Shown: positions 13,001-28,000 of the stretch, one piece after another | How the letters are laid out: each line of letters starts with the position of its first letter | How positions within the stretch are numbered: position 1 is the stretch's first letter | NCBI RefSeq assembly: GCF_015832195.1 | Contig: NC_052020.1 | Coordinates: forward strand, 558,001 to 622,000 | Reading direction: 5' to 3' | From: Motacilla alba alba | Taxonomy: Eukaryota; Chordata; Aves; Passeriformes; Motacillidae | DNA: 64,000 nt | The notes under the pieces: model-generated | The model's input: the letters and a program-made list of their open reading frames with translations, nothing else | Databases searched by the model: none | What the model was told of the DNA's origin: nothing | Made by a program: the position numbers and the translations under genes

Positions 13001-16000
13001 TGTTGTATGTCCCTTCCAGGAGAACTACTCTGTTCTGCTCCAGGGCCTCTCAGTCACCCACGAGAAACATGAGGATCCACCAGGGCAGCCCCAAGAGCAC
13101 CTGCCACCCTCAGAGACACGCAGAGAATGTCCTTAGAGCCCCTGAGGCTACTGCTCTACTGAAGCCACACACAACTTTGTAATGCTGGGGCCACTGTCTG
13201 CATGGAACAGGCTGCTGCTCACAGTTCAGGCAGCTTTACGGCAGCAGCTTTAAAGCCATTGCTGAACAGGAAACCTGAAGAGTTACCTTACAAGGTGAAT
13301 TTCAGGGAACGACCAGAAAACGCTTAAAAATCCCAAGAGTTTGTGATTTCCTCAGACTGTTGAGCTGTCAGTGGCACGCTGCTTTTCAGCAGGTTGCCCA
13401 GGGTGGTTATTACCATGGGAAGAGAAAGCTGCCTTCTGTATTTCCCTGTGTTATTATTCAGAACTGCACAGCCAGCCAAGTAAGCCTCAGTAGCATTCTC
13501 ATAAAACAAAGGAAATATGCTCTCTGCCTCCAAAAGCACACAATGCTTTCCCTTTGTTCTTTCATATCCTAATGATTTTCCTGGTCTTATTTTGCTTTGA
13601 GGGTAATTTATTTACTTTTCGTACAAGCTGCTACGTGTATTTTCCCTCTGAGATAAACAACATTTGAGTAATAAGTTACTGTGTGTAGGAAACACCCCAG
13701 CCCTGCTCACTGCTGGCAATTAGAGTCACGTCACTGAAGGGAAGCTGTTGGTCCAAGCTCTGCAGGGAGTAAATTGATTGCAAAAACTTCCCAGTTCTTA
13801 CGACACACGGTGTGGATTCACTCATGCAAAGCTCAGATGAACAGAGCTTTCTGAAGGTCAATCCAACCTTGAGCAGAAAACAGGAATAACCAAACCTAGC
13901 CTGTACTATATTATATGCTAACTCGTTATTCTAGCCATGTGAATTGTGACAGCTGATTGAAGCTAGAAGGTACTTTTGATTATTATTGACATATTGCACA
14001 CGGAAGGTAATTCTTGCTAAGTTGTAATGACTGCATGTCTTGAAAGACACAATACGGTCCCACAGCCTTCTTTTCAAGTGCTCCTTGCAAGACTTAGACT
14101 TAATAACAAGTTTCTGTAATTAGACATTGTATGATTTCACAGCCACCCTTTTCAATAACTGTGTCCCCATAACTAATACTTATCCAAGCACAACTCAACA
14201 GGTGCAATGACCTGTCATGTCTGGTAACAACCTCAGAACTCACCTGAAATTAAAACGACAGCTCTAGCTATTTAAAACCATGGGAGGGTGCTGATATTTA
14301 TAGGTCATATATCATGAAGCCTTACAGAACTCAAAACACTTCTATTTGTCTGCTGGGGAAAAAAGAGAAACACTGACAGCAACACACAGCAGCTCTTCTT
14401 GTTGGTTTATCAATCCCAAAACTCTTTCTGATGCTGAAGTCTACACTCAGCTAATGATAATTCTCAGAACAGAGAGCAGAAATTCAAATTTTGAGACCCA
14501 TAATCCCCCTTCAGATGACAGAGACATAGGCAGTTCCTGGCATATTCACAGCAGAGAGGTCCAAACATATTGTTGAACAGCACTTGAACACTGCATCTGA
14601 AATACTGCTGAATTTTTATTTTTATAGCACTGCACATTTAGACAGTGTTTTATAGAGCAGGATAAAATTTTCACATTCTGAAAAGTGTGCAATCTGTAAG
14701 GATAAAACACAGGGGCAACAATTTGATCATGAAAGGGCACATTCTATTACCACCTGTGCCCCTGACAGGGGGAACAAAGATCACGCGGTCATTAAACAGA
14801 CCTGCTGTTTAAAAATTCTCCAGAATGCCACACAAAATGCACCACATTTACACCTATGAAATGCACAGTGTACAGGCGGCTGGCAGCCTGTACAACACAT
14901 GGAGCTGTGCATGCAGGCATCAAAATGCTCATGCATGTAGATCTGCCAAAGTGTAAATGTAGTCCTACTTAACCAGCCAAATATTTACCCAGTGAGATGA
15001 ACATATATTTACTGTGCTGGTGACAGAACTAGATTTTCTCGCTCCAGCTGAGCTGCATTCTGCCAGTATCTCTAGAGAGAGCACTTTTCAGCTGAAGTAA
15101 ACCCAGCCTGAGTGAAACCAAGTAACAACAAACTACTGCCATGCCATTTAAATACAAAGGCAAACTAATCAAGGCTGTCAGTGCACTAAACAAAATCCAG
15201 TTTTTAAAATATCCAGAAAAAAAGACTGCTCCAAAGGTTCTCCATTCTCCAAGAAGTGATGTTAAAATCCCAATGAAGTAATTTCTCACAGAGTTTCCAC
15301 ACGATTAAAAGCCTAGTTCTCATATCCTAAAGGGTTTTTCAGATAGCTTGGGTTTGGGTTTTGGGGGTTTTTTATTATCTTTGCAGAGTCACAATAATTC
15401 TCCAAATCAAAGGAACATCAGTCCCCAGTCTTTTGGAAACCATGACTTAGCTTAAAACCCATCACATGCTGTACCTCTTAGGTCATATAAAGTAAGAGGT
15501 AAATCCAGGCAAGGGAATTACTTTGAAGCTGAATGAAGGGAATTAGGGGATTACTGCAGCGAGGCACCTGCTGAGCTTGCAGTGTCCTTGAAGGGCCATG
15601 TCCCCTGGATTTCCCTGGGGACTGGGAGCCAGGCAGTCATTGCAACACAGCCCATTAGCATCAGCCTCAGAAGTAGGAACTGAGTATCTCTGACCCAAGT
15701 GTCATCTCCTTCTTTCCAAGCATGGATGTTTCCTCTCCATAAGGTCTGCTGCTACAAAGAACTGTATTCTAGCTATTCACATGCAGAAGCAAGTTTAAAG
15801 AACAAATAATTAAACAAACAATAATGGAATGTCTGTATTGGCAAATGCTCATACAATTCTAAGACATGTCCATTCTAGGACATGGTTAAAATGACCATCA
15901 CTGTGCAGGTTTTCCCCTGCAGAGCAGATGGATATTCTTATGAAAAGAAACATAAATTCCACCCAAGAAAATGAACCAACCCCACAGCACCCAGCTTGCT

Positions 16001-19000
16001 TTATAATGTGAAGCTTTCTTCAGCATGCCTGTGGTATCATCCTACAGCAGACCATTTAAAATAAGCAGCAATGCAAAATTTTCAGAATTGAAGTAAAAAA
16101 ATGTTAACCATTTGCTTTGCTCTTTAGCCTTTACCTGAGCCATATCTGGTGACAACATTTCTCTTACAAACATGCAGAACTAACAACAGCTAAAAAGGAA
16201 AGTTTGATTTAAATGTGAATTACAACCCATACAACAGGTCTGCTGGCAGCACCTTCCATCCAAGCCATTTCTCAAGCAGCTTGAGTACAAGTTTGGGTTT
16301 TACATGAAAAATCTCTTAATAGAGTACCTGTTGAGAAGAAACAGCAGAGGAAGCTGAACCAACAGATGATGAAGCAGCAACAGCTGAATGATGAGGTGGA
16401 GGGCAAGAGGGAGTTGGGGGCTGAGAATGGGGTAAGCCTTTAGTAGGTAGCTTATTCTGTGTAGAGCAGAAACAGGAGAGTTATCCAAGAGACAGTGACA
16501 TCAACACAGGGTAAGTTCACAGTCATGCATCAAAAAAACCAGAAACATAACAATGACAGTTCTACTCTTCTCACTACCTCTGCACAGTAAGGGCCCATGG
16601 AAATCATCAGGGTGAACAGCATCTCCAGGGTAAATGATAATATTGTACTGTTTCTTTAATAGAAATATTCAGAGTGGGCAGTAAGGTAAGATAGTACTGG
16701 GAGAAAGCATACTGAAATCCAGCAAAAACCAGAGTGCACCAAGTGCCACTGCTGCGCACTGATTAGAAATTGTGAGCCAGCAGTGTGTGCCTAAGCACAA
16801 GACACAGTTTATTTGAACACATTTCTCTCCTGCTAAAGCACTCTGATTAGCTTTATGATTCAGATTGTTTCACCTCAATTAAACTATGCAATAATATTTA
16901 AACAACACTTTTTACTAGTTTCAGTGGAATCCACACTTTTTAGATCCACACAGAATGAAAGGAAGTAAAAACCAAAACCACTGCAATTTCTTTCCCTTCA
17001 TGAATTCTTATACATCTTCCAACTCAGCAGTTCTTCAGGGGCAAAACTTAAAATTCACCTTTGGAAACTCCATGTATCCAAACATTGAGGCGAGATGTGC
17101 TGCTTTCTCTTTAATGTTCTTTTTATGGAATTCCCTATTTGCTATAGTCTGAGCTCTTTTCTGCAGTGACAGCCAGGGAAGGACAGCCAAGAAAAGAAAG
17201 AGAAAGATTTCAGTTAAAACCACATCCATCAACAATACACAGAAGTTTGCAGAAAGACTTCTTATTGTCTTAATACGACCTACAGTCAACAGAGAACAAG
17301 CCAGCAAAACCACAGTACACAGATTATCACAGGCAAGAGACAGAAAGGAAAAGAAGTTGCTTGTCACCTGTTTCATTTTTTCCTCCAGGTGCTGAAGACG
17401 CTCAAGCACTCCAGAAAGTACAAATGCAGCAGAACAGGCAGACGCGAGATTCTCAGAGGTGTCTGACAGACTGGGCTGGGGATCTGTTCTGAGCACACTC
17501 TTTGCTCTCCTGGCCATATGATCAGAACCATTTAAAGACTTTTTGGGTTCCCTGACCTCGTGTTCACTCCTAGCTACCACCTGAAACTGGGAAACACTGG
17601 AAGTGAACAAAACTCTGCGTTCTGCACGACCATGCAGTATATGCAGCTTTTAAGGATGCTTCTGAAAGAACGGCACAGTCATGCACATAACTAGAAATAA
17701 AATATTCTCACATCACCCTTTGCACACTGTCTACTGCACTTCTGGTGCTTGTGCACACGCACTGAAATAAATCAATCCTACGCAACTTGTGCAGGCCTTG
17801 ACCTCCTTCTCTACGCTTCTGAGTTCTTGTGAATGACCTCAGACAGCAGCAGTGCAGAAGAACATCTTCTTCTGGGGTTTACAGCAGAGGTTTTGGGTTG
17901 GGGTTTTTTAGCAGCATGTCTGCCTGAAACTAAGCTTGTAATCAAATTATATTTATGAGGATTTCAACAGTAATTCCTGCCATAGTTCTAGATCTAGTCT
18001 GACCCAAATCAGCACAAAATGTATTTCAGATTTAAGGCATTTTCTGAGGAGTTCAGAACACATCTCTGAATTTGAGTTTTCATATAAAATAGCTTCTGAC
18101 CTGCAGATTTCCACATGCAATACAGATCTCATTTCACTGCAGACTGCTCTTGAAGTGCCACTATAGGATGTTTATTTCCATTTAAAACTCTGATGAAAAG
18201 TGGATATCAATACTGTTTGAGATGAGATTGCTTTCAGGGAAAGTACTAAGAGAAAAATTTAGACTACACTGTCAAAAATTTTTCCCCGTATTTGTGATGC
18301 TGCAAAAGAGCTTTCAGCAGAAATTCTTATCACAAGTGTTACTTATAGAAATAAAATACCTGGGCACCAATATCAGCTTTTCAATGCTCAAGCTTTTATC
18401 TTAGATACTTTTGCCAGGTTTCTCTCTTAGCCTTATCATTACAATAACCCCAAACATCGAGTATATGCACAAATTTTCAGGTACTGCTGTAATTTTCTCA
18501 CACGTTAATTGTAGCTGTGTAATTATATTCATACAATTGGGAGTCTAGATATGGTAACACAGAAATCAACACTTATGTTTTCAGGGTATCTCCACACTTT
18601 CAGAGTTTTCTCATCTGGCGAAGCAGATGTAAAATAGCCTTTACTTTCTAATGGCGTTTTCACAATTCCCAGCTAAGTGTGTCTGTGAACTCTGCAGTTT
18701 CCATCCAAATACTGCTTTGTATCTTATGCAGCTCTGCAGTAACAGCGAGTTCCCAGCAGTGAGAGAAATGCTGTGCTTCCCAGGTGTTACCCACAGGGGT
18801 TTCCTACCTGCCTTTTTGGTTGAGGTGGAAGAAGGCTTGGATCCATAGGTTTAGCAAAGCGAGGATTAACAGGAGGGTCAGAGGAGAGCAGGGCTGGTCT
18901 ATCTGTTAGCTCCTTGTACAGCATTTTTAAAATTGCAAAGACAGAGTAAAGGAGAAAAAAGAAAAGGAAGACAGTAAATAGGATTCAAAGAATTTTTGAG

Positions 19001-22000
19001 GCAGAAAGAAATAAAAGCTTCTTTTAACAACGCATTACTCTGAAGCTTAACGACACATTTTGCATATTTTTGCCACCTACTCATTTTATTAGCAACTTCT
19101 ACCATCAAAGATATACTTTCAAGTTAAGTTGAACACATTCAGTACTTTTTAACAGAGTTTATGATCATAATAACTTCCTTCAGCATGGCCAAGGAGATCT
19201 CTGGCCATTTACCACACACCGAAAGCTCAGGGCATTGACAAGTAGCCAGGCAGTGTGCAAACAACTTTGGTTCAAGGAGAGACAAAGTCACTGGACATCC
19301 ATAAAGCCTACACTACTGGAGGACCTAAATATTTAAATAAACAAACGGATACAAGGATGAAGAATTAAGAAAGCCACCATCTTTGTCAAAACTTCCACAC
19401 CTTGCTCATCCTTCCTTCAGGTCTTCCAGATGACAGATCTAAACTCTGCTAACTCCAACTATTTCTGGTTGAAGTGTGATTTTGAGCTGCTACCCCCTAC
19501 CTTGGCAGCAGGGGATTGTTTTTAAAATACCTCTAGTCACACTAACAACAAACCAAAAAAATGCTGTACGATGCACAAATGTATCCCACTCTGCCTAGTT
19601 TTGGAATGGAAATAGCAGCCAGACATATCTTGCAAGAGATTGGACACTTCCTAGATTTTCCATAAAGACAGACTTCACAGGATATGCAGTGTCCTTTATT
19701 TGAAAAATACAGGCAACAACAGGCCTTCTGCAATACTGTATGCAGCCAGCTTAGACTTCCAAAACCACAAATTCTACAGGCTCGCTTCCATGGAATTTCT
19801 AGACACTGTAACACAGCAATATGTTATTGTTAGATGCATTAGTCAATCTATATGAGTTGTATTTGTTTACCAAGTACTGAGAGAAATACTTTTAATTTGC
19901 ATGAAGTATTAAAAAAAGGCAACCCACTTCAAACAGCTAACAGACTCCTGTCTTCCCTGGGAAATCTGCATCAAGATTCATAGCTCAATCAATCCCAAGG
20001 AGGGATTACAGCTCAATTTCAGACATGGCTTCCATGTTCACCTATGACCTACCTGTCTCCGCAGAGTTGTATTTGAAGCATTCTCTTCAAACTTTGCCAG
20101 CAGCTGAGTTGCCATTGATTTGACTTTGTTCTGGTTCATTCCTTCTCTGCCATCACTCTGTTCTTTCCCGTTGTTTGTCCCCTGGCTTGGAAAGCCTGAA
20201 GTCTGCAAGGAAACAACAAACTGTGTTTTTGTTATGTTTCCTACAACACTCATGAAGGGAGAGGAGGAGAGAGGTAACATCCTTCTCAGCAAAGGGTGAA
20301 AGGAAATATGGTCTGCAGTGTACTAAAATGACATGTTTAGCATGCAAAGTCACCAAAAAATATTTTCTTGGGTCCCAGAGTACAGTAAAAGGGAACATTA
20401 ATCAGTGCTGCTATTCATAAAGCAGAGTCACAAAGGTGACTAATCAGAGAAGGGCGAGAAGCCAAGCTGCAATGCAAACTCTTCAAATAAAAAAATTGTC
20501 TAAATAGACAATTAGGAAAAGGAAAAAAAAAAACCAATACCTTAAATGTTCCTGTGTCAGAACAAAAACTAGTGCAATTTAGTTAACGCTCTACTCCCTA
20601 CCAAATGATTAAAATTAATTTAGTTATTCTTTAGTGCACACCACAGTAAATTCAAGATTTCAAGGGAAAGGTTTTTTCCATGCCACACTCCAAAGGCCAA
20701 ACCTTGGCCCCCCAACTCCCACTGCTTCCTCAGCTCCGGTGCCCATCAAGGAGCTGGACACCGGTGAGCACCACTGAACACCAACCTGCTCAAAGACACC
20801 AAAGAGTCCTTTCCGACGCCTTTTGTTAGTCTCATTTTCTTCTGTTTTCCCTTCAGCCTGCAAGGGCAAAGCCAAAACAAGTTCCATGGGTTACTGCAGC
20901 AATTCCCAAGCGATTCCCAGCAGCTCCTCCCAGAAGTTCCATCCCCAGCAGGTGAGGTCTGGGCTGTGCTCGGCCAGGCACGCTCAGGTGAGCAGTGCCA
21001 GCATCAGGGGGTCTCGCTGCCCGTCAGACCCCCCAGCTCAGCAGGATTGCTCCTCGTGCAGCTGTCAGGGCAGTAAAAGCTGTCACACAGCCATGACCGG
21101 GAGCTCCCACTGGACTCCAGGGCATGAGAACACATGCTTGTACACTGTGCTGACCAGGCCCTACAACTTGGTGTTAATCTTTCCCTCTCTCAGTACTGAG
21201 GAGTTTAGAATTCATAAAGTATTAACACATCCTTGAAGAAAAAGGTTTTACAGCATGAGTTATTCTGTGAACTTTCAGCTAGACTGCACTGTTTTCCAGA
21301 GAAGTAACACAATCCAGAAACCCCTCACTCTTTCTTTCACTGTAACCCCCGAATCTCTCTTGAACCATCTGTCTGCATGCAGGTCACGAATTCATAGCTC
21401 AGTCACTGCTTTTTTGAGCAATTACTGGCTGCCTTTAAGGTCTGTCTCCCTCATAAGGTTCACCTCCCTGACTATGGCTGAACATTACAATACTTAAGCA
21501 ATCAAATTGCTTCTTTTGTGCTCAAGCCATGCACATATTTCACTATTTTACTCAACTAGAGATTACACAAACCAATAATACTTCATACTCAGTCTGCACA
21601 AACTTGAAAAGTAGTCAATGCTGGCAAATTTTTATCACTTCTTATAAGATTCAGTCGTGAAGATTTGATACAGCGATAATTTATGAACAATAAACTATAT
21701 TCCACTTGTTGGCATTTGCCCACGCTGTAACTTAGTGCCTGCTCAGCCAACTTAAAAAAACAATAAAAGGAATAAAAGGAATTCCTTAAAAAGGAATAAA
21801 GAAAGATCAAAGAATGCAGGCTTCCTTTTTACATATAGGCTGTTTGTAATAAATCACTATGCAATGAAGACGAGTAATCCCAAACAACTTGTGGGCAAAC
21901 GCCAAAGGAATCAGATGACAATATTTCAATTACTTTGCTTTACTATGCTGTCTTTCAAGCAGCAGCTCAATAAAACCCAGCTTTGCACTACCTACAATCA

Positions 22001-25000
22001 TCAGTCTACCCAGAAAGGGTGAACACAGAACAGCACAATGTATTCTGCATAATAGCCTGGGCCACATTAAAGCAGATTTTGCTTGAGTGAATGGAGCAAA
22101 GCAAGATGCTGCCTTTCAGAAATCGGGCAGAAAGGACTCTCATTAACACGCTGACAAAGAAGTGAAAGACAAAGCAATTTAATTGCCGAGCAAGACTCCA
22201 AAAGGGCTGCGCCCTGCATTGTGTAAACACCTCCATTCGTTTATTAGTCTGGAGCACAGGAAATCTCAGTTCCTCTCCAGCCGGGCTGACACTCCGAGGA
22301 GAATGGAAAACATGATCCAGCTCAGCACAGGCTGCCAGAACAGCCACAGCCACCCCAGCTCCAGGCCCCGCTTCCTGGTCTCTCACAGGCTGCGCCCAGA
22401 TAAGGATCCCCCCTCCAGCCCAATCCAAGGACAAACTGCGTGCCGTGGAAGTTCAGTTAGCAACACTCTCTGCTCTCCTACAGCCTGGACAGAACATTTG
22501 ATATATATATATATATATATACACCTTGATCATGCTCAGCACCACTTTCTGCAGGGGAAAGAACCCTAAAACTGAAGCCACAGCCAAATACCAAACTCAA
22601 GCAATTGCTTTCCAAGGAGCTAGTTTCCCAGCTAGTTTCAGCTGGTTATGGCACTCCCAGGTCTGTCCTAATCCAAGAACCCTAACCCACCGTGCCTGGT
22701 TTCACAGCCCATCCATGACAGAGCTGCAAAACCTCGCACAGAATGCCTTGTTTCCCAAGCTGATTTGGGAAATAATACTTCCACTTCTCATTTCCAACAA
22801 GCTCCCGTGGTGTGAAACCAGAGGGGCCCTTCAAGCAAATCACCTCGTGCTTTCATGTACTGCCAAGAACCCCAGCTCCTGCTATGACAGAAGGCTTATT
22901 TCATGACAGGAGGTTAATCAGAGGCTCTATGGCTCAGCAATGCAAAGCTCTCCCTACTGCTAAAACTCTGCTTACTTCTGCAAACAACTCATTGAAAAAC
23001 AACACTGTGGTCATGATAAAGGTTTTCCTTCTGAAGAAGTCACCCACAAGAAAAAGCAAAGTTTATTCTGCCTGTTTGGTTTCTCACAGCCTGGCTTTCT
23101 GGGAACCATGTCACTTAGTTTTGGTGGGTTGTATATGTGGGTGGCAGGAAAAAATTATTTCCCAACAAGGATATTTTAAGTTACTGGACAAATGACTGTC
23201 CACAGGTTTTGAAAAAGTGTTTGCAGGATGGAAAATATTCAAGACAAAAGTCAGTGTAGGAAGTATCTGGAAATTCTGGAGTAAACTTCTGGAGTGAAAA
23301 AAATAGAAATCACAGTTCTACAAGACAAGAAAGCAACAAATCTAAAAAGCAGTATATTAAAATACTGAGAAGTGCAGTAGATGTGTACATGTGTTAACTC
23401 AGGCCTCTGCAAAGCTTCAAGGCTCTGCAGTCCTTAATCACAGCATGTATGGGCATGGGTTTTTTTATAATACAGGGATACAACAGGGCCTGTCAGTAAG
23501 TTTTCATTAATAAGTAACCAAGAGACAAAAGTACACGGGCATGACTAAGAGATTGTTATGCCAAAGCTGCTGATCAACCTGCCCACTGTTTGTCACCATT
23601 GCAGGTTTCCTCTGTAGGAGATGAAAAGCTTCTTTTCAGAACCCTGACAGCATCCACAAACTTTGCAAATCACTGCTTTTTCCAAAAAGCAGCACTCCCT
23701 CCCAATCAACAAACAGTCTAGCACAGCACTGATTATTTGAACTGGTATATAATAAAATGGCTGTATATTTAACTCCAGGAATACAGAGCTGCAGGACTCT
23801 TTCTTACAGGTAGAATACAGCTCAGAAAATTGTAACAGTGTATATATAAACCCCTTATTTCTGAGCCTGAAAGTTTATTTTCATCTTTTCAGAAAAAGAA
23901 TATTCACAGGGCAAGTCTTGCTTCACAACTCACCTTTGGTACTCGTTTTCTTGGTAAAGTTAGATTGATATAATTATTAAAGATGAAATTCGATGATTTT
24001 GGTGAACCAAGATCATTATTTTCTCCATTTTGCTTCTCAGCAGCATCTGTTGAAAAAACAACTGCTTAGGATATTTACTTAGATTTGTTTTTAAATTATT
24101 CTGACTAAGCCAAAGCTTTCCAGTTGAGAGCTGGTAGCAATTATATATAAGAAACACAGACAAATAAAAGTAAATACATACAACGTAGGGTGCTTTTTTA
24201 AAAAAGGAGAGAAACACAAGCATGAATGTGCTGTGTGCAGTCATCCCTATCAGGGAATCACACCCCAGCTCGATACATGCCCTTCACGATGTCAAGCAGC
24301 AGCTATCCAGCTGCTCCTACTCCCTGAAACCACCAAGGACCCACAAAACCTTGCTCTTCAACCGAATTCTGCCCCGTTTCCTGAGTTAAGCCCGAGGTAA
24401 CTCTCGCAGGCCAGAAGGGCTCTGCTGGAGAAGCCTCTCGGCTGAAGAGCAGTGCTGCCCCTGGCGCTGCCCCTCGCCCCGTGCCTCACCGACTGCGCGC
24501 AGAGGGGTGCCGCGGAACAGCTCGTAGAACTTGGACAGGTAGAGCACCATGCTGAGCTTGTCGGGCGCCCCGGCCGAGCCCAGCTCCTCGCCCGTGGTCA
24601 CCGGCGGGATGCCGAACTCGCGCTCGGCCACGTCGAAGGCCAGCTGGTTGTTCCTCACCGCGTCCTCTTCGTTCAGCGCCTCGAAGTCGCTGCGGGGACA
24701 GCACAGCGGCGCCGCTCACCTCCTGCTCCCCTCGGGAACACACGGTGCTCCCGTGGCACAGCGGCACCTCACTGGCTCAGAGCTGCAAGAGCCTCACACA
24801 AATCCCCTTATTGCAAACACTGACTTTGCCAGAAATGTCATTTAAAAGCTTTTGCGCTGAACTGGATCTTGATGTAGTCCCACAAAAAAAATCTTTATTT
24901 ATTGGAGAGATGCAACTCTTCCTCAAAAGTGCTAAGAAACCTTTGCCTTCTCCAAATGCAGCTGAACTACTACAGACTCCATCCATTAGCAATAGATTAC

Positions 25001-28000
25001 TAAGGTTCAATCTAGTTTTATAAATCATCAAAGCCAGGAGGAATAAATTTAGGACAGCATTCTATGGAAATAGCCCATTATGGATGTGCACACTCATGCA
25101 CAGGCACTACCTTTCCTTTTTTAACGTGTTACACACACGGTTTGAGCAGGGACCTCCTGCCCAGGTCATAACTGAATTTAGCAGTGCACTAACTAAGTGC
25201 ATCACACATCTGGAACTCTGTTATCCACTCTCTAATCCATTTTCTATGGGACCTATTCTAAGACTCTGATCTTTTGAATGGCTTCCAAAATTCATGATTA
25301 AAATAAACATGTGAATAAATTACAAAGCTCCAGGCAGGGCAGTTTCTTTCTCCTCACAGTGGAATGTGAGTTTTTGAATCCCCAAAGAATTTCTCCTCTG
25401 CTCTCACCCACCCACTGCCCATTTCTGGAAGGGGGGCTGTCACTGGCAGCCACCTCTCCTGCCTGCCTAGCTTTCACCTAGCCAAGTCCTTCTGCAGGCC
25501 CACTGAATACAAGAAGCCAACAAGATCCAAACACAACATTAATTGAACAGCAGGAGGTCTGTTAGCTCAGGAAGATAAATTTATCGACTTTGCAGAGTGT
25601 AGAGAACATGTGTAGAGAACACAGGCAGCAAAGATTACTTTGCTTTCTGTACTCTCTCCCCCAAAAACATCCAGAATTCTAATTCTTTTAAACCAACCCA
25701 AGGCAAAAAAAAAAAAAATCTTATTTTTAAAATCTCAGCTCTTCCTCTGGCAAAACTGTACAAACAAGCACCAAGGTACTACTCCTATTTTTTCCAATTT
25801 ATCACACCTCATAAAAAAGTTCAATCATTCCTTTCATTTATGCACAATAAAGGGAGGTTGGCAGTAATTAATGTGTGACTCCTAAGGCTCTGCAGGAAGA
25901 CAAGAGAATGCATCCACTGCATTTTGGAGACTGGTGAGAGGAGAGAGTCACCCCACTGACTGCACCCCACCCAGCAGCACCAGCAATTGCTATTTCCTGA
26001 CAGCTGTTACACACTGACCTTCTTGTATCTAACTATGGCACATTACAAAATATTCAGATGCATGGAGTTGGGTCCTGCAGCACTAGGACCCCAGAAACTG
26101 TCAACAGGGGAATGCTGGCTTACACTCAACTCCTGGGGCAGTTAATTTTCAAGGCCCAGCCCTTGCTTTGCCCAAGTGAAAGGACTCTGTGCTCTCCTGG
26201 ACATGGTTGTGCAAAACCTCCATCTCCACTTGCCAACATTTCCCTATTTGACTGTCACAGCAACCAGTACAACACATGGAGGACGGCTCATTCAGGCTGA
26301 CCCAGCACTTCTGTAACAGAGCACTGTGCTCCGTGGCTGTGGTGTCAAACAGACACCAAAACCTGTCTCCAGGGATCCGGGAACGCAGCTCTACACATTC
26401 CCCCAGAACTGCGAATTTTGTTTTAAATAGACACATGACTCCTACAAACATGATAAATGTTAGGGTTCAAAACCCTCCTAGCTCTTTGAAAGCGCATATA
26501 TTTCATTCTAAACAGCATGCAAGGACATACAGAAGAAACAAAGCAAACCCAACCCCACCCTGCCCCGCTCCACACCTGGCCATGGTGGGCACTTCCTTGC
26601 AGAAGGCAGCCACAGAAGGGGACTGCAGAGTGTCAGGGTTGCTCTGGTCTTACACTACTCTTTGCAATGCCTCCCCCGAGGAGCTCCTCAGCTGTCACTT
26701 ACATGAGGTCAGGCCTGAAGCGATGGATGATGGCACACAGAGCTAGGCCACTTTTCCAGGAGGTGCTCAGGTCAGTGACATCAACGTTGCGGTATCCCTC
26801 CGTCTGCTTCTGGCACCACGTCAGAAGCTTGTTAGGCCGAATATCTGACTCTGCAGAAATGGGAAAGCAAACATTTCAGTCAGCTTCTGCATGCTCAGAA
26901 GGCCACAAATGTTAAGCCACAGCAAACAGGAGATGCCACTTACCCTGTCTTGTGAGGTTCACTGATCTTCTAATGGAGCTCACTCTTTCCAGAGGACACT
27001 GCTGCAGCTCATTGGTAACATATAATTGTCTCACCTACAAGGAAAACCAATTACCAGCATAACATCAGACAAAAAACCAGTTTTGTTTCCTGGTTAACTT
27101 TATCAGCAGCTGGTTCCAAATTAAGGAGTCTCCTGAAGATTTTGTTTACACACTCCTTGCAGCTCTATTTACCCTTGATAAAAAAAGAACTGACTTCACA
27201 AGCAAGCCTTTTAAGTACTGACCTGGTGAGGCCGAACACAGCTCGAGTTCAAGTTCGGGTATCTTGTTCCAGGGTCAATGGTGTACTGGTCAAAGTTCTT
27301 ATTAATATTTTCAGGGGTCGTCTGAGGCAAGAGTCGATAAATGCTCTCTCTTGAAGAGGAAAAAGATGCAAGATTCATGTATTAAAATAAATATTTATTT
27401 ATAAGAGATTGGGGGTTTTTTGCAGCTGCCTAAACCTTATTTTGGTTCTGCCAGGACAAGTGTTACAGACCAAATGCATAATGCATCCATCCCATTTCTT
27501 ATGCCCACTCAACAGAAGGATGCCAGACAGAAGAAGGACAAGACACACACTTAGAGCTTATGCCCATATTCTCCTGAGGCAGGAAGTGAGCAAGAAAAAG
27601 GAGGTTAAAAAAAAGGAGGTTACATCATCTAGTCATCTGGTTTTGCTTTAACATATACTCAAGAAGTAACTTCTTTACCACATACCAGCACTAAATCCTG
27701 TCATCCTGCAATTCCTATAACCACCACAGCTTTTTTACTATGCTGTTCAATTTTCCATTTGGGACTAGGCTGTGTTTGAATCATCCCACAGGCTTCTATC
27801 TTAAAAATTCCCCAAGTGCAGTAGTTAGTAAAGCCCCTGCTTGCATTCCCACAACCATGACTCTTCTATTACGTACCTGCCCCAAAACAGCCTGGGCAGC
27901 TGTAGGAGAGCAGGGTGGCTGCCAGCAGGACCTAAGTCAGCAACTTCAGCCATCAGACCATGGTGACACCAAGACTGCTGCTGTACTCAGCAACAGATTT

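Noticed and set aside
24452..24845. Plus-strand ORFs of about 100-120 codons over the CH exon
   Set aside because: Antisense shadows of the CpG-dense MICAL2 exon, not independent genes.
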